From: Sphingomonas soli NBRC 100801
GTDB lineage: Bacteria; Pseudomonadota; Alphaproteobacteria; Sphingomonadales; Sphingomonadaceae
DNA: 64,000 nt
Assembly: GCF_001591025.1 (NCBI RefSeq)
Contig: NZ_BCTZ01000009.1
Coordinates: forward strand, 62,001-126,000
Reading direction: 5' to 3'
In this document: positions 55,861 through 64,000 of the stretch, one piece after another
How the letters are laid out: each line of letters starts with the position of its first letter
Numbering within the stretch: position 1 is the first letter of the stretch
Made by a program: the position numbers and the translations under genes
Notes under the pieces: model-generated
Database searches by the model: none
What the model was told of the DNA's origin: nothing
Seen by the model: the letters and a program-made list of their open reading frames with translations, nothing else

Positions 55861-56040
55861 TTAGCCCTCGAGCACCTTCACCATGTGCGGCAGCTTGCGG
55901 ATCATGCCACGGACTTCCGGGGTATCCTCCAGCTCGCTGACGCGGTGCATCTTGTTGAGGCCAAGGCCGATCAGCGTTGCGCGCTGATCCTTGGTGCGGC
56001 GGATCGGCGAACCGATCTGCTGGATCTTGATCTTTGCCAT
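55861..56040 (-). CDS. rpmD: 50S ribosomal protein L30
   Basis: A 59-residue L30 starting [30 protein letters not shown], with [20 protein letters not shown] and ending KVLEG. It is in the expected position between rpsE and rplO and shares the operon. Confidence 0.97.
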   Translation of the reverse strand: MAKIKIQQIGSPIRRTKDQRATLIGLGLNKMHRVSELEDTPEVRGMIRKLPHMVKVLEG

Positions 56041-56046
56041 GATGCC

Positions 56047-56766
56047 TTACTCCGCGATCGCTGCGGCATCGGCCTCGGCGGTTGCGGAACCGCCACGGCC
56101 GAGCAGGTCGGCGATCTTCTTGCCGCGCCGCTGAGCGACCGACTTCGGCGAAGTCTGCTCGTTCAGCGCCTCAAAGGTGGCGCGGATCATGTTGTAGGGG
56201 TTCGACGTGCCGACCGACTTGGTGACGACGTCTGCAACGCCCAGCGATTCGAAGATGGCGCGCATCGGGCCACCCGCGATGATGCCGGTGCCGGCCGGAG
56301 CCGAGCGAACCGTCACGCGGCCAGCGCCGAAGTGACCGTTGCCATCATGATGCAGGGTACGGCCTTCCTTGAGCGGAATGCGAACCATTGCCTTCTTCGC
56401 CGAAGCGGTCGCCTTCGAAATGGCTTCCGGCACTTCGCGCGCCTTGCCATGGCCGAAGCCGACACGGCCCTTGCCATCGCCCACGACGACCAACGCCGCG
56501 AAGCCGAAGCGCTTGCCGCCCTTCACCGTCTTCGAGACGCGGTTGATGTGAACCAGCTTCTCGATCAGCTCTTCGCCGCCATCGTCCTGACCAGGACCAC
56601 CGCGCCCGCGATTGTCGCGGCCGCCACGGCCGTCACGGCCGCCACGGTTCTGACCACCGCCAGGCCCACGGCCACGGCCGCCACGCGGACCACGGCCCTC
56701 GGTCGGAGCCTGACCGGCGTCCTGCGCCTCGACCGGCGCTTCGGTCGTGTTGATTTCGTCGGCCAT
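56047..56766 (-). CDS. rpsE: 30S ribosomal protein S5 with RGG-rich N-terminal extension
   Basis: A 239-residue S5, about 70 residues longer than E. coli S5. The S5 core begins [36 protein letters not shown]. The extra N-terminal part, residues 20-60, is Arg/Gly-rich and acidic at the end ([42 protein letters not shown]). The remaining C-terminal tail is short. The extension resembles RNA-binding RGG boxes. Confidence 0.97.
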   Translation of the reverse strand: MADEINTTEAPVEAQDAGQAPTEGRGPRGGRGRGPGGGQNRGGRDGRGGRDNRGRGGPGQDDGGEELIEKLVHINRVSKTVKGGKRFGFAALVVVGDGKGRVGFGHGKAREVPEAISKATASAKKAMVRIPLKEGRTLHHDGNGHFGAGRVTVRSAPAGTGIIAGGPMRAIFESLGVADVVTKSVGTSNPYNMIRATFEALNEQTSPKSVAQRRGKKIADLLGRGGSATAEADAAAIAE

Positions 56767-56768
56767 TC

Positions 56769-57128
56769 TTAGAACTCCAGTCCGCTCTCACGAGCGGCAT
56801 CGGCCAGCGCCTTGACGCGGCCATGATAGAGGAAGCCACCGCGGTCGAAGACGACCTGCGTCACGCCGGCGGCCTTGGCGGCCTCGGCAACGCGCTTGCC
56901 CACTTCCTGCGCCGCAGCGACGGTCGAGCCCGCAGTGCCCTTGACGCTCTTGTCGAGCGTCGAGGCGGAGGCGACAGTCTTGCCGGCGGCATCGTCGATC
57001 ACCTGAGCATAGATATGCTTGCCCGAGCGATGAACCGAAAGACGAGGACGGCCACCCGAACGCGCGCGAAGCGCGGTGCGGTTGCGGCGGCGACGCTTTT
57101 CGAAAAGCGAAAGACCCTTGCTGATCAC
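56769..57128 (-). CDS. rplR: 50S ribosomal protein L18
   Basis: A 119-residue L18: [48 protein letters not shown]. The 5S-rRNA-binding protein is in its usual place between rplF and rpsE; its start overlaps the rplF stop by 4 nt. Confidence 0.98.
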   Translation of the reverse strand: MISKGLSLFEKRRRRNRTALRARSGGRPRLSVHRSGKHIYAQVIDDAAGKTVASASTLDKSVKGTAGSTVAAAQEVGKRVAEAAKAAGVTQVVFDRGGFLYHGRVKALADAARESGLEF

Positions 57129-57658
57129 TTCTTCTTCCCTTCCTTACGGAAGATAAATTCGCCGTCATACTTGATGCCCTTGCCCTTATAGGGCTCGGGC
57201 TTGCGCCAACGACGAATTTCTGCGGCCACCTGGCCGACCTTCTGCTTGTCGATGCCCGAGATCTCGACCGTGGTCTGATCCGGCGTCTTGATCTCGATCC
57301 CCTCGGGGATGTCGAAATTGACGTCATGCGAATAGCCGAGCTGCAGCTTGAGCACCTTGCCCTGCGACGCGGCGCGATAGCCGACGCCGGTGATCAGGAG
57401 CTTCTTGGTGAAGCCCTCGGTCACGCCGGTGATCAGGTTCTGCACCATCGTGCGCTGCATGCCCCAAAAGGCACGCGCCGACTTGCTCTCGTTCGCCGGC
57501 TGCACCGAAATGCCGCCATCGTCGAGCGTGTAGGTGATCTCGTCGCGCATCGCGAGCGTCAGGGTGCCCTTCGGGCCCTTCACGCTGAGGGTCTTGCCCT
57601 CGATCGAGGCGGTGACGCCTGCCGGTACCGAGACCGGCTTCTTGCCGATGCGGCTCAT
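57125..57658 (-). CDS. rplF: 50S ribosomal protein L6
   Basis: A 177-residue L6: [37 protein letters not shown] and the second-domain motif [43 protein letters not shown] 57658 is the family start. The stop lies 1 nt after the rpsH stop region upstream frame. Confidence 0.98.
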   Translation of the reverse strand: MSRIGKKPVSVPAGVTASIEGKTLSVKGPKGTLTLAMRDEITYTLDDGGISVQPANESKSARAFWGMQRTMVQNLITGVTEGFTKKLLITGVGYRAASQGKVLKLQLGYSHDVNFDIPEGIEIKTPDQTTVEISGIDKQKVGQVAAEIRRWRKPEPYKGKGIKYDGEFIFRKEGKKK

Positions 57659-57659
57659 A

Positions 57660-58055
57660 TCAGAAGACCTCCGCGAGCACTTCGCCGCCGACATTCTGCT
57701 CGCGCGCTTCCGCGTCCGAGAGAACACCGCGAGGCGTCGAGACGATCGTGATGCCGAGGCCGTTGCGAACGCGGGGAAGCTCCTGGCTGCCCGAATAGAC
57801 GCGGCGGCCCGGCTTCGAGACACGTGCGACATGCTTGATCGCAGGCTGGCCCTCGAAATATTTCAGCTCGATACGGATGCCCGCGGCGGGGCCCATCTGC
57901 TCTTCGCTATAGCCACGGATGTAGCCTTCGCGCTGGAGCACATCGAGAACGCGCGCACGCAGCTTCGACGCAGGCGTAAGGACCGAGTCCTTGCGCGCGC
58001 GCTGGCCGTTGCGGATGCGGGTGAGCATATCACCCAGGGGATCGGTCAATGCCAT
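57660..58055 (-). CDS. rpsH: 30S ribosomal protein S8
   Basis: A 131-residue S8: [40 protein letters not shown] and the C-terminal [26 protein letters not shown]. It begins 12 nt after rpsN and ends 1 nt before rplF. Confidence 0.98.
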   Translation of the reverse strand: MALTDPLGDMLTRIRNGQRARKDSVLTPASKLRARVLDVLQREGYIRGYSEEQMGPAAGIRIELKYFEGQPAIKHVARVSKPGRRVYSGSQELPRVRNGLGITIVSTPRGVLSDAEAREQNVGGEVLAEVF

Positions 58056-58067
58056 CGATCTCTATCC

Positions 58068-58373
58068 TTACCAGCTCGACTTGGTGACACCGGGGATCAG
58101 GCCCTTATTGGCCAGATCGCGGAGCATCACGCGAGCGAGACGGAACTTGCGGTAATAGGCGCGCGGACGGCCGGTCATCTCGCAGCGATTGCGGATGCGG
58201 GTCGGATTCCCGTTGCGGGGAATCTCGGCCATCTTCAGCCGCGCGATCAGGCGCTCGGTCTCGTCGACCGACTTGTCATTCGCGGTTGCCTTGAGCTTCG
58301 CATACTTGCCGGCATACTTCTTCACCAGCTTCTTGCGCTTCTCGTTCTTATTGATCGAACTCAGTTTCGCCAT
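58068..58373 (-). CDS. rpsN: 30S ribosomal protein S14 (zinc-free type)
   Basis: A 101-residue S14 of the long form without the CxxC zinc motifs: [33 protein letters not shown] and [39 protein letters not shown]. Confidence 0.98.
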   Translation of the reverse strand: MAKLSSINKNEKRKKLVKKYAGKYAKLKATANDKSVDETERLIARLKMAEIPRNGNPTRIRNRCEMTGRPRAYYRKFRLARVMLRDLANKGLIPGVTKSSW

Positions 58374-58391
58374 GGACTTAAGCTCTCTTCG

Positions 58392-58973
58392 TTATGCGGC
58401 TTGCGCTTCGCCGTCCGCCTCGAGCGGGAACGGGAAGCCAAAGAGACGGAGAAGCTCGCGAGCTTCGTCGTCGGTCTTCGCAGTGGTGGTGACGATCACG
58501 TCCATACCGCGGATCTGATCGACCTTGTCGTAGCTGATTTCCGGGAAGATCAGCTGCTCCTTCAGACCGCAGGCATAGTTGCCACGGCCGTCGAAAGACT
58601 TGGGGTTCAGCCCGCGGAAATCGCGAACGCGCGGCAGCGCGATCGTGACGAAGCGGTCGAGGAACTCGTACATGCGCTCGCGGCGAAGGGTAACCTTCAC
58701 GCCGATCGGCATGCCCTCGCGCAGCTTGAACTGCGCGATCGACTTCTTCGCCTTGGTGATCACCGGCTTCTGGCCCGCGATCAGCTGCATTTCAGAAGCG
58801 GCCTGCTCGACCTTCTTCTTGTCCTGCGTCGCCTCGCCAACGCCCATGTTCAGCACGATCTTGTCGATCTGCGGAACTTCCATGACGTTCTTGTAGCCGA
58901 ACTTCGCAGTCATCGCCTTGGCGATCTCCGCGTCGTACTTCGCCTTCAGGCGGGGGATATACTTATCAGCCAC
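58392..58973 (-). CDS. rplE: 50S ribosomal protein L5
   Basis: A 193-residue L5: [46 protein letters not shown] and [31 protein letters not shown] chose the GTG at 58973 (GGAGG 7 nt upstream); the protein then reads (M)ADKYIPRLK, as in relatives. It overlaps the rplX stop by 8 nt. Confidence 0.96.
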   Translation of the reverse strand: MADKYIPRLKAKYDAEIAKAMTAKFGYKNVMEVPQIDKIVLNMGVGEATQDKKKVEQAASEMQLIAGQKPVITKAKKSIAQFKLREGMPIGVKVTLRRERMYEFLDRFVTIALPRVRDFRGLNPKSFDGRGNYACGLKEQLIFPEISYDKVDQIRGMDVIVTTTAKTDDEARELLRLFGFPFPLEADGEAQAA

Positions 58974-59283
58974 TGATGACCTCCCCGGTCTTGACCGCAA
59001 CGCGAACCTTCTTGCCGTCGCGAGTTTCGAAACGAACGCGGGTCGCCTTGCCGTCCTTGGTCACGTGCGCGACCTTGGAGACGTGGAGCGGCGCTTCCGA
59101 ACGCTCGAGGCCGCCCTGCGGGTTTGCCTGCGAAGCCTTGCGGTGACGCACGGCGACGTTCACGCCGGCGACGACAACCTTGCCTTCCTTCGGCAGCGAC
59201 TGGGTGACTTCACCGGTACGGCCCTTGTCCTTGCCGGACAGGACGATGACCTGGTCACCCTTCTTGATCTTGGCGGACGCCAT
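58966..59283 (-). CDS. rplX: 50S ribosomal protein L24
   Basis: A 105-residue L24: [49 protein letters not shown]. The KOW motif is in the first 40 residues. ATG 59283 is the family start. Confidence 0.97.
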   Translation of the reverse strand: MASAKIKKGDQVIVLSGKDKGRTGEVTQSLPKEGKVVVAGVNVAVRHRKASQANPQGGLERSEAPLHVSKVAHVTKDGKATRVRFETRDGKKVRVAVKTGEVISG

Positions 59284-59284
59284 T

Positions 59285-59653
59285 TTACAGCACCTCCGGC
59301 GCAAGGCTGATGATCTTCATGAAGCCCTTGTTGCGCAGCTCACGAACGACCGGTCCAAAGATACGGGTGCCGATCGGCTCCTCGTTCTTGTTGACCAGCA
59401 CGGCGGCATTGCCGTCGAAACGAATGACCGAGCCATCGGCGCGGCGAATGTCCTTGGCGGTGCGGACGATGACTGCACGATGCACGTCACCCTTCTTCAC
59501 CTTGCCGCGGGGCTGTGCTTCCTTGATGCTGACGACGATAACGTCGCCAACACCGGCCACGCGGCGCTTCGAGCCGCCCAGCACCTTGATGCACTGCACC
59601 CGCTTCGCGCCGCTATTATCAGCGACGTCGAGATTGGACTGCATCTGGATCAT
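59285..59653 (-). CDS. rplN: 50S ribosomal protein L14
   Basis: A 122-residue L14: [55 protein letters not shown] and [27 protein letters not shown]. Highly conserved and complete. It is 86 nt from rpsQ. Confidence 0.98.
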   Translation of the reverse strand: MIQMQSNLDVADNSGAKRVQCIKVLGGSKRRVAGVGDVIVVSIKEAQPRGKVKKGDVHRAVIVRTAKDIRRADGSVIRFDGNAAVLVNKNEEPIGTRIFGPVVRELRNKGFMKIISLAPEVL

Positions 59654-59739
59654 CGATCCGATTCCTTCTCTCTTGGCCTACCGGGACCATCCGGCCCGGG
59701 GGTTCCAGTTACACTCAGCCCTCGCGGGCCGGGGTTGCT

Positions 59740-60009
59740 TCAGGCGTTGTCGAGCCGCTCGGGCGTCGCGTGGGTGTTCACCCGCTCGATCACCTTCCAG
59801 GTCTTCAGCTTCGAAATCGGCGCAGTCTCTTCGATGCGCACGGTCTCGCCGGCCTTGTACTCATTGCCCTCGTCATGGGCGTGATACTTCTTCGAGCGGC
59901 GGATGATCTTGCCGTAGAGCGCGTGCTTCACCTTGCGCTCCACCAGCACCACAACCGTCTTGTCGCCCTTGTCCGAGACAATGTTCCCGGTCAGCACGCG
60001 CTTCGGCAT
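59740..60009 (-). CDS. rpsQ: 30S ribosomal protein S17
   Basis: An 89-residue S17: [47 protein letters not shown] with the signature [24 protein letters not shown]. In the usual position between rpmC and rplN. Confidence 0.98.
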   Translation of the reverse strand: MPKRVLTGNIVSDKGDKTVVVLVERKVKHALYGKIIRRSKKYHAHDEGNEYKAGETVRIEETAPISKLKTWKVIERVNTHATPERLDNA

Positions 60010-60020
60010 GTCTCTTGTCC

Positions 60021-60224
60021 TTACTTGGCAGCCGAGCGCGAACGCTCGTTCTGCAGCGTCTTGATGCGGGCGATGTCGCGACGGACTTCCTTGACCCGGC
60101 TCGACTTCTCGAGCTGGCTGGTCGCGGCCTGGAAGCGGAGGTTGAACGCCTCACGCTTCAGGTTGCTCAGCTCCTCGCTGAGCTGGTCCTCGGTCTTCGC
60201 ACGAAGATCGGTAGCCTTGGTCAT
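60021..60224 (-). CDS. rpmC: 50S ribosomal protein L29
   Basis: A 67-residue L29: [52 protein letters not shown]. It begins 1 nt after the rplP stop. Confidence 0.97.
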   Translation of the reverse strand: MTKATDLRAKTEDQLSEELSNLKREAFNLRFQAATSQLEKSSRVKEVRRDIARIKTLQNERSRSAAK

Positions 60225-60225
60225 C

Positions 60226-60660
60226 TTACAGAACTCCCAGGTGCGACGTGTCGCCGAGGCGAGCCACGACCTTCACCTTGATCGGCAGCTTCATCGCCGC
60301 GCGGCTGAACGCCTCTGCCGCGAGCGGGCCCGGAACGCCGTCCAGCTCGAATAGGATGCGGCCGGGCTTGACGCGGGCTGCCCAATATTCAGGCGCACCC
60401 TTGCCCGAGCCCATGCGGACTTCGGCCGGCTTGCCGGTCACGGGAAGATCCGGGAAAATGCGGATCCACAAACGGCCCTGGCGCTTGATGTGACGCGTGA
60501 TCGCCCGGCGGGCCGCTTCGATCTGGCGCGCGGTGATCCGCTCGGGCTCCAGCGCCTTCAGGCCATAGGAGCCGAAGTTCAGCGTGGTGCCGCCCTTGGC
60601 GTCGCCATGGATACGGCCCTTGAACTGCTTGCGGTGCGCAAACTTCTTCGGTTGCAACAT
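60226..60660 (-). CDS. rplP: 50S ribosomal protein L16
   Basis: A 144-residue L16: [71 protein letters not shown] core, complete to [16 protein letters not shown]. Confidence 0.98.
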   Translation of the reverse strand: MLQPKKFAHRKQFKGRIHGDAKGGTTLNFGSYGLKALEPERITARQIEAARRAITRHIKRQGRLWIRIFPDLPVTGKPAEVRMGSGKGAPEYWAARVKPGRILFELDGVPGPLAAEAFSRAAMKLPIKVKVVARLGDTSHLGVL

Positions 60661-60675
60661 TGCTCTGTCCTAGCC

Positions 60676-61383
60676 TTAGCGACGGTCTTCGCGCTGCGGG
60701 CGGACGCCCGAAGTCTGCGATTCCATGTTGAGACGGTCGGTCGCCATCGGATCATGGCCGAGAATCTCGCCCTTGAAGATCCAGACCTTCACGCCGCACA
60801 CGCCATAAGCGGTGTGGGCTTCGGCCTCGGCGTGGTCGATGTTCGCGCGCAGCGTGTGCAGCGGAACGCGGCCTTCACGATACCATTCCGAACGGGCGAT
60901 CTCGGCGCCGCCCAGACGACCGCCGCAGTTGATCCGGATGCCTTCTGCACCGAGACGCATCGCCGACTGCACCGCGCGCTTCATGGCGCGACGGAAAGCG
61001 ATACGGCGCTCGAGCTGGTCGGCAATGCCCTGCGCGACGAGCTTGGCGTCGACTTCGGGCTTGCGGATCTCGACGATGTTCAGCGAAACGTCGGACGAGG
61101 TCATCTCGCCAAGCGTCTTGCGAAGCTTCTCGATGTCCGTGCCCTTCTTGCCGATGATGACACCGGGGCGCGCCGCGTAGATCGAGATGCGGCACAGCTT
61201 GGCCGGACGCTCGATCACCACCTTCGAGATCGCGGCCTGGGGCAGCGTCTTGAGGATGTACTTGCGGATCTTGAGGTCCTCGATGAGGAGGCGGCCGTAA
61301 TCGGCGCCCTCTGCGAACCAGCGGCTATCCCAAGTACGGTTGATCTGCAGGCGCAGGCCGATCGGATTGCTCTTGTGACCCAT
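60676..61383 (-). CDS. rpsC: 30S ribosomal protein S3
   Basis: A 235-residue S3: [25 protein letters not shown], the KH domain [30 protein letters not shown] and [33 protein letters not shown]. The start overlaps the rplV stop by one nucleotide (TAATG). Confidence 0.98.
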   Translation of the reverse strand: MGHKSNPIGLRLQINRTWDSRWFAEGADYGRLLIEDLKIRKYILKTLPQAAISKVVIERPAKLCRISIYAARPGVIIGKKGTDIEKLRKTLGEMTSSDVSLNIVEIRKPEVDAKLVAQGIADQLERRIAFRRAMKRAVQSAMRLGAEGIRINCGGRLGGAEIARSEWYREGRVPLHTLRANIDHAEAEAHTAYGVCGVKVWIFKGEILGHDPMATDRLNMESQTSGVRPQREDRR

Positions 61384-61760
61384 TATGCTTCTTCCTGCTC
61401 GCGGACGACGATGCGAAGACGGCTGAACGGCTTCAGGATGCGGGTGGACTTGCCACGGCCGCGCGTCGCGAAGCGCTTCATCGTGATCGACTTGCCGACC
61501 GAAGCCTCGGCGACGACGAGCGCGTCGACGTCGAGGTTATGGTTGTTCTCCGCATTGGCGATCGCCGAAGCGAGAACCTTGCGCGCGTCCACGGCCATCG
61601 CCTTGGTCGAGAACTGGAGGATGTTCATCGCATCGCCAGCCTTCTTGCCACGGATCAGGCCCGCGACGAGGTTCAGCTTCTGCGCCGAGCCGCGGATCTG
61701 CGTGCCGACCGAGAGAGCCTCGTTATCGGCGACGCGACGGGGTGCTTTTGGCTTAGACAT
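61383..61760 (-). CDS. rplV: 50S ribosomal protein L22
   Basis: A 125-residue L22: [91 protein letters not shown]. Stop and start overlap neighbours by one nucleotide on both sides. Confidence 0.98.
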   Translation of the reverse strand: MSKPKAPRRVADNEALSVGTQIRGSAQKLNLVAGLIRGKKAGDAMNILQFSTKAMAVDARKVLASAIANAENNHNLDVDALVVAEASVGKSITMKRFATRGRGKSTRILKPFSRLRIVVREQEEA

Positions 61761-62035
61761 TAACGCTTGCCCTTCTTGTCGGCTGCGTGGCCGGGGAAGA
61801 AGCGGGTCGGAGCGAACTCGCCCAGCTTCATGCCCACCATGTCCTCGTTCACCGACACCGGCACGAACTTGCGGCCGTTATAGACGTTGAAGGTAAGACC
61901 GACGAAGTCGGGCAGGATCGTCGAACGGCGCGACCAGGTCTTGATCGGCGCACGCGCGTTGGTTTCCTGGGCGGTCTGCGCCTTCTTGAGCAGATGCAGG
62001 TCCACGAACGGACCCTTCCATACCGAGCGAGCCAT
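61760..62035 (-). CDS. rpsS: 30S ribosomal protein S19
   Basis: A 91-residue S19: [20 protein letters not shown] and [35 protein letters not shown] core, ending in [16 protein letters not shown]. One-nucleotide overlaps link it to rplB and rplV. Confidence 0.98.
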   Translation of the reverse strand: MARSVWKGPFVDLHLLKKAQTAQETNARAPIKTWSRRSTILPDFVGLTFNVYNGRKFVPVSVNEDMVGMKLGEFAPTRFFPGHAADKKGKR

Positions 62036-62883
62036 TACTTCTTCCTCGCGTGACGGCTACGGATGATCATCTTGTCCGTCGCCTTGTTGTGGCGGGTGCG
62101 CGCACCCTTGGTCGGCTTGCCCCACGGGGTTACCGGATGACGGCCGCCCGAGGTACGGCCTTCACCACCGCCGTGCGGATGGTCGACCGGGTTCTTGGCA
62201 ACACCGCGGGTCAGCGGGCGGACGCCCTTCCAGCGATTGCGGCCAGCCTTGCCGAGGTTGGTGTTCTGGTTGTCCGGGTTGGACACCGCACCGACCGTCG
62301 CCATGCAGTTCGAGTGGATGTAGCGCTGCTCACCCGAGTTCAGGCGAACGATCACCATGCCGCGGTCACGACCCACGACCTGCACATAGGTGCCTGCCGA
62401 ACGCGCGATCTGACCGCCCTTGCCCGGCTTCATCTCCACATTGTGGACGATCGTGCCGACCGGCATCGAGCCCAGTTCCATGGCGTTGCCCGGCTTCACG
62501 TCGGTCTTCTTCGCCGCGATCACCTTGTCGCCGACAGCGAGACGCTGCGGCGCGATGATGTAGGCGACGCGGTCCTTGCCGTTCTCGTCGGCGCCGTAGT
62601 TGATCAGCGCGATGAAAGCGGTGCGGTTGGGATCATATTCGATCCGCTCGACGGTGCCTTCGACGTCCCACAGGCGGCGCTTGAAATCGACGATGCGATA
62701 GCGCTGCTTGTGACCGCCGGCGATGCCGCGCGAGGTCACGTGACCCTTGTTGTTGCGGCCACCGGTCTTGCGCTTGCCTTCGGTCAGAGCCTTGACCGGG
62801 CGACCCTTGTACAGGGTCGAGCGGTCGATCAGGATCAGCCCGCGCTGCGACGGCGTCGTCGGGTTATAATTCTTGAGTGCCAT
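62035..62883 (-). CDS. rplB: 50S ribosomal protein L2
   Basis: A 282-residue L2: [53 protein letters not shown] and the peptidyl-transferase-region [35 protein letters not shown]. Complete. Confidence 0.98.
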   Translation of the reverse strand: MALKNYNPTTPSQRGLILIDRSTLYKGRPVKALTEGKRKTGGRNNKGHVTSRGIAGGHKQRYRIVDFKRRLWDVEGTVERIEYDPNRTAFIALINYGADENGKDRVAYIIAPQRLAVGDKVIAAKKTDVKPGNAMELGSMPVGTIVHNVEMKPGKGGQIARSAGTYVQVVGRDRGMVIVRLNSGEQRYIHSNCMATVGAVSNPDNQNTNLGKAGRNRWKGVRPLTRGVAKNPVDHPHGGGEGRTSGGRHPVTPWGKPTKGARTRHNKATDKMIIRSRHARKK

Positions 62884-62886
62884 GAT

Positions 62887-63204
62887 TTAGTTGACCCCCG
62901 CGGTCACATCGATCTGGTCGCCGTCGGCGAGCGTCACGATTGCCTTCTTGATGTCCGACCGGGTGTAGGGCTTGCCCTTCCACTTCTTGGTCTTGCCCTT
63001 CTGGACGATCGTGTTGACGCCGGTGACCTTGACCGAGAACAGCGCCTCGACGGCAGCCTTGATCTCGGGCTTGGTGGCGTCGCCAGCGACCCGGAACACA
63101 ACCGCGTTGTGCTCCGAAACCATGGTCGACTTCTCGGTGATGTGCGGCGCGACAATCACGTCATAATGACGGTTGTCGATCGCGGCTGCCTGCTTCTTAG
63201 CCAT
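62887..63204 (-). CDS. rplW: 50S ribosomal protein L23
   Basis: A 105-residue L23: [51 protein letters not shown] and [20 protein letters not shown]. It sits at the exit tunnel in known structures. It overlaps rplD by 8 nt. Confidence 0.98.
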   Translation of the reverse strand: MAKKQAAAIDNRHYDVIVAPHITEKSTMVSEHNAVVFRVAGDATKPEIKAAVEALFSVKVTGVNTIVQKGKTKKWKGKPYTRSDIKKAIVTLADGDQIDVTAGVN

Positions 63205-63826
63205 TGAAGCGCGCCTCCAGCTTTTCGACGGCAGCGCGGGTGAGAACCAGCGTGTCGTGCTTCAGGATGTCATAGACGTTGGCGCCAATGGCCGGCAGCA
63301 CGTTGACCGTGTGCAGGTTGCCGGCGGCCAGAGCGAAGCTGGTCTCGACCGCATCGCCGTCGATGACGAGCGTCTTGCCGAACTTCAGGTTCTCGAGGTT
63401 GCCAGCCAGCGTCTTGGTCTTGTTGTTCTCGATCGCGATGCTGTCCATGACGACCAGCGAGCCGGCCTTTGCATGGGTGCTCAGCGCCATCTTGAGGCCA
63501 AGCGCGCGGATCTTCTTGTTCAGCGACGGATTGAAGTCGCGAACGCGAGCGCCGTGCGCCTTACCACCGCCGATGAACACCGGTGCGCGGCGATCGCCGT
63601 GACGAGCCGTACCGCCGCCCTTCTGGCGACCGAACTTCTTGCCCGTACGCGCGACATCAGCGCGCTCACGCGTCCCACGGGCAGTGCCGCGGCGCTTCTC
63701 GAGCTGCCAGGTGACGACGCGGTGCAGGATGTCCGCGCGCGGCTCGACGGCGAAGATCGCATCGTTGAGCTCGAGCTCGGCGCCCTTGGCCGCCTTGCCG
63801 TCGAGGGTTTGAACCTTGACCTTCAC
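63197..63826 (-). CDS. rplD: 50S ribosomal protein L4
   Basis: A 209-residue L4 with GTG start: [76 protein letters not shown]. It begins 2 nt after the rplC stop. Confidence 0.97.
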   Translation of the reverse strand: MKVKVQTLDGKAAKGAELELNDAIFAVEPRADILHRVVTWQLEKRRGTARGTRERADVARTGKKFGRQKGGGTARHGDRRAPVFIGGGKAHGARVRDFNPSLNKKIRALGLKMALSTHAKAGSLVVMDSIAIENNKTKTLAGNLENLKFGKTLVIDGDAVETSFALAAGNLHTVNVLPAIGANVYDILKHDTLVLTRAAVEKLEARFNG

Positions 63827-63828
63827 GT

Positions 63829-64000
63829 TCAGCCCTCCTGGCCTTCGGTCGCCTCGGGAGCCGCGGTCACTTCGGCCGGGGTCTCCGCGGGGGCGGTGTC
63901 GTTGTTGTTGGCGGCGGCCTTCAGGCCAGCCGGGAACGGCGCATCGGCGTGACGGTCGACCTTCACGCTGTCCTTGACGAACAGCCAGCCGCCCTTCGAG
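63829..64000 (-). CDS. rplC: 50S ribosomal protein L3, C-terminal part
   Basis: Only the last 56 residues are in the window: SKGGWLFVKDSVKVDRHADAPFPAGLKA and a tail AANNNDTAPAETPAEVTAAPEATEGQEG. The GWLFVKD motif and the position directly before rplD identify L3. The Ala/Glu/Thr-rich C-terminal extension goes beyond E. coli L3. The rest lies beyond the right edge. Confidence 0.9.
   Translation of the reverse strand, partial: SKGGWLFVKDSVKVDRHADAPFPAGLKAAANNNDTAPAETPAEVTAAPEATEGQEG

Overview
The window is GC-rich chromosomal DNA with dense coding on both strands. It has frequent GTG/TTG starts and GGAGG-type ribosome binding sites. Protein content points to an alphaproteobacterium of the Sphingomonadales, probably Sphingomonas or a close relative. 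Pointers are a DUF1476 (F1-ATPase zeta inhibitor type) protein, a fused ThiS-ThiG, the alphaproteobacterial S10/spc gene order, S5 and L3 with tail extensions, and many palindromic GTCAYCC...GGRTGAC extragenic repeats. The taxon is inferred from gene families and was not searched.

Layout. 1-5.6 kb: DUF4230 and metallo-hydrolase genes, a BlaR1/BlaI-type peptidase-repressor pair with two operators, an SDR oxidoreductase, and a BolA-monothiol glutaredoxin-DUF1476 group. 5.8-9.0 kb: leuC, a 34-residue peptide gene, leuD and a quinone-reductase-like gene. 9.1-14.0 kb: a diheme cytochrome c, then a tightly coupled five-gene operon in which a lipoprotein acid phosphatase sits between the two subunits of a 3-oxoacid CoA-transferase. 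14.1-24.0 kb: mixed housekeeping and accessory genes (TonB-C protein, ThDP enzyme, HTH, CsbD, methyltransferase, DUF389, B3-like metallo-hydrolase, hydrolase-TPR fusion, thiSG). 24.1-30.4 kb: aroQ-accB-accC, an ArsC-like reductase, a PAS protein and purL. 30.4-46.5 kb: a GGDEF protein, DUF418, a bfd-bfr iron pair behind two Fur-like boxes, an Hpt protein, der, bamB-TPR, panB, a small membrane/XRE operon, a repeat-rich tract with a broken duplicate gene, guaA and small envelope proteins.

46.6-64.0 kb: an S9 prolyl oligopeptidase, then the large ribosomal protein cluster on the minus strand. In transcription order from the right edge it reads rplC(partial)-rplD-rplW-rplB-rpsS-rplV-rpsC-rplP-rpmC-rpsQ-rplN-rplX-rplE-rpsN-rpsH-rplF-rplR-rpsE-rpmD-rplO-secY-adk. 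A small gene and a promoter follow, then rpsM-rpsK-rpoA. rplQ is detached from rpoA by 1.3 kb that holds a terminator, a MEKHLA-domain gene, an opposite-strand gene and a candidate rplQ promoter.

Most of the window is ordinary core genome. No CRISPR array, prophage, insertion sequence, tRNA or rRNA was found. The most notable points are the CoA-transferase/phosphatase operon, the broken rpoA-rplQ linkage, the two-copy Fur-like box at an unlisted short bfd gene, the palindromic repeat family (one copy inside the ribosomal operon), and a structured hairpin beside blaI. I did not find anything I can defend as a wholly new biological system.
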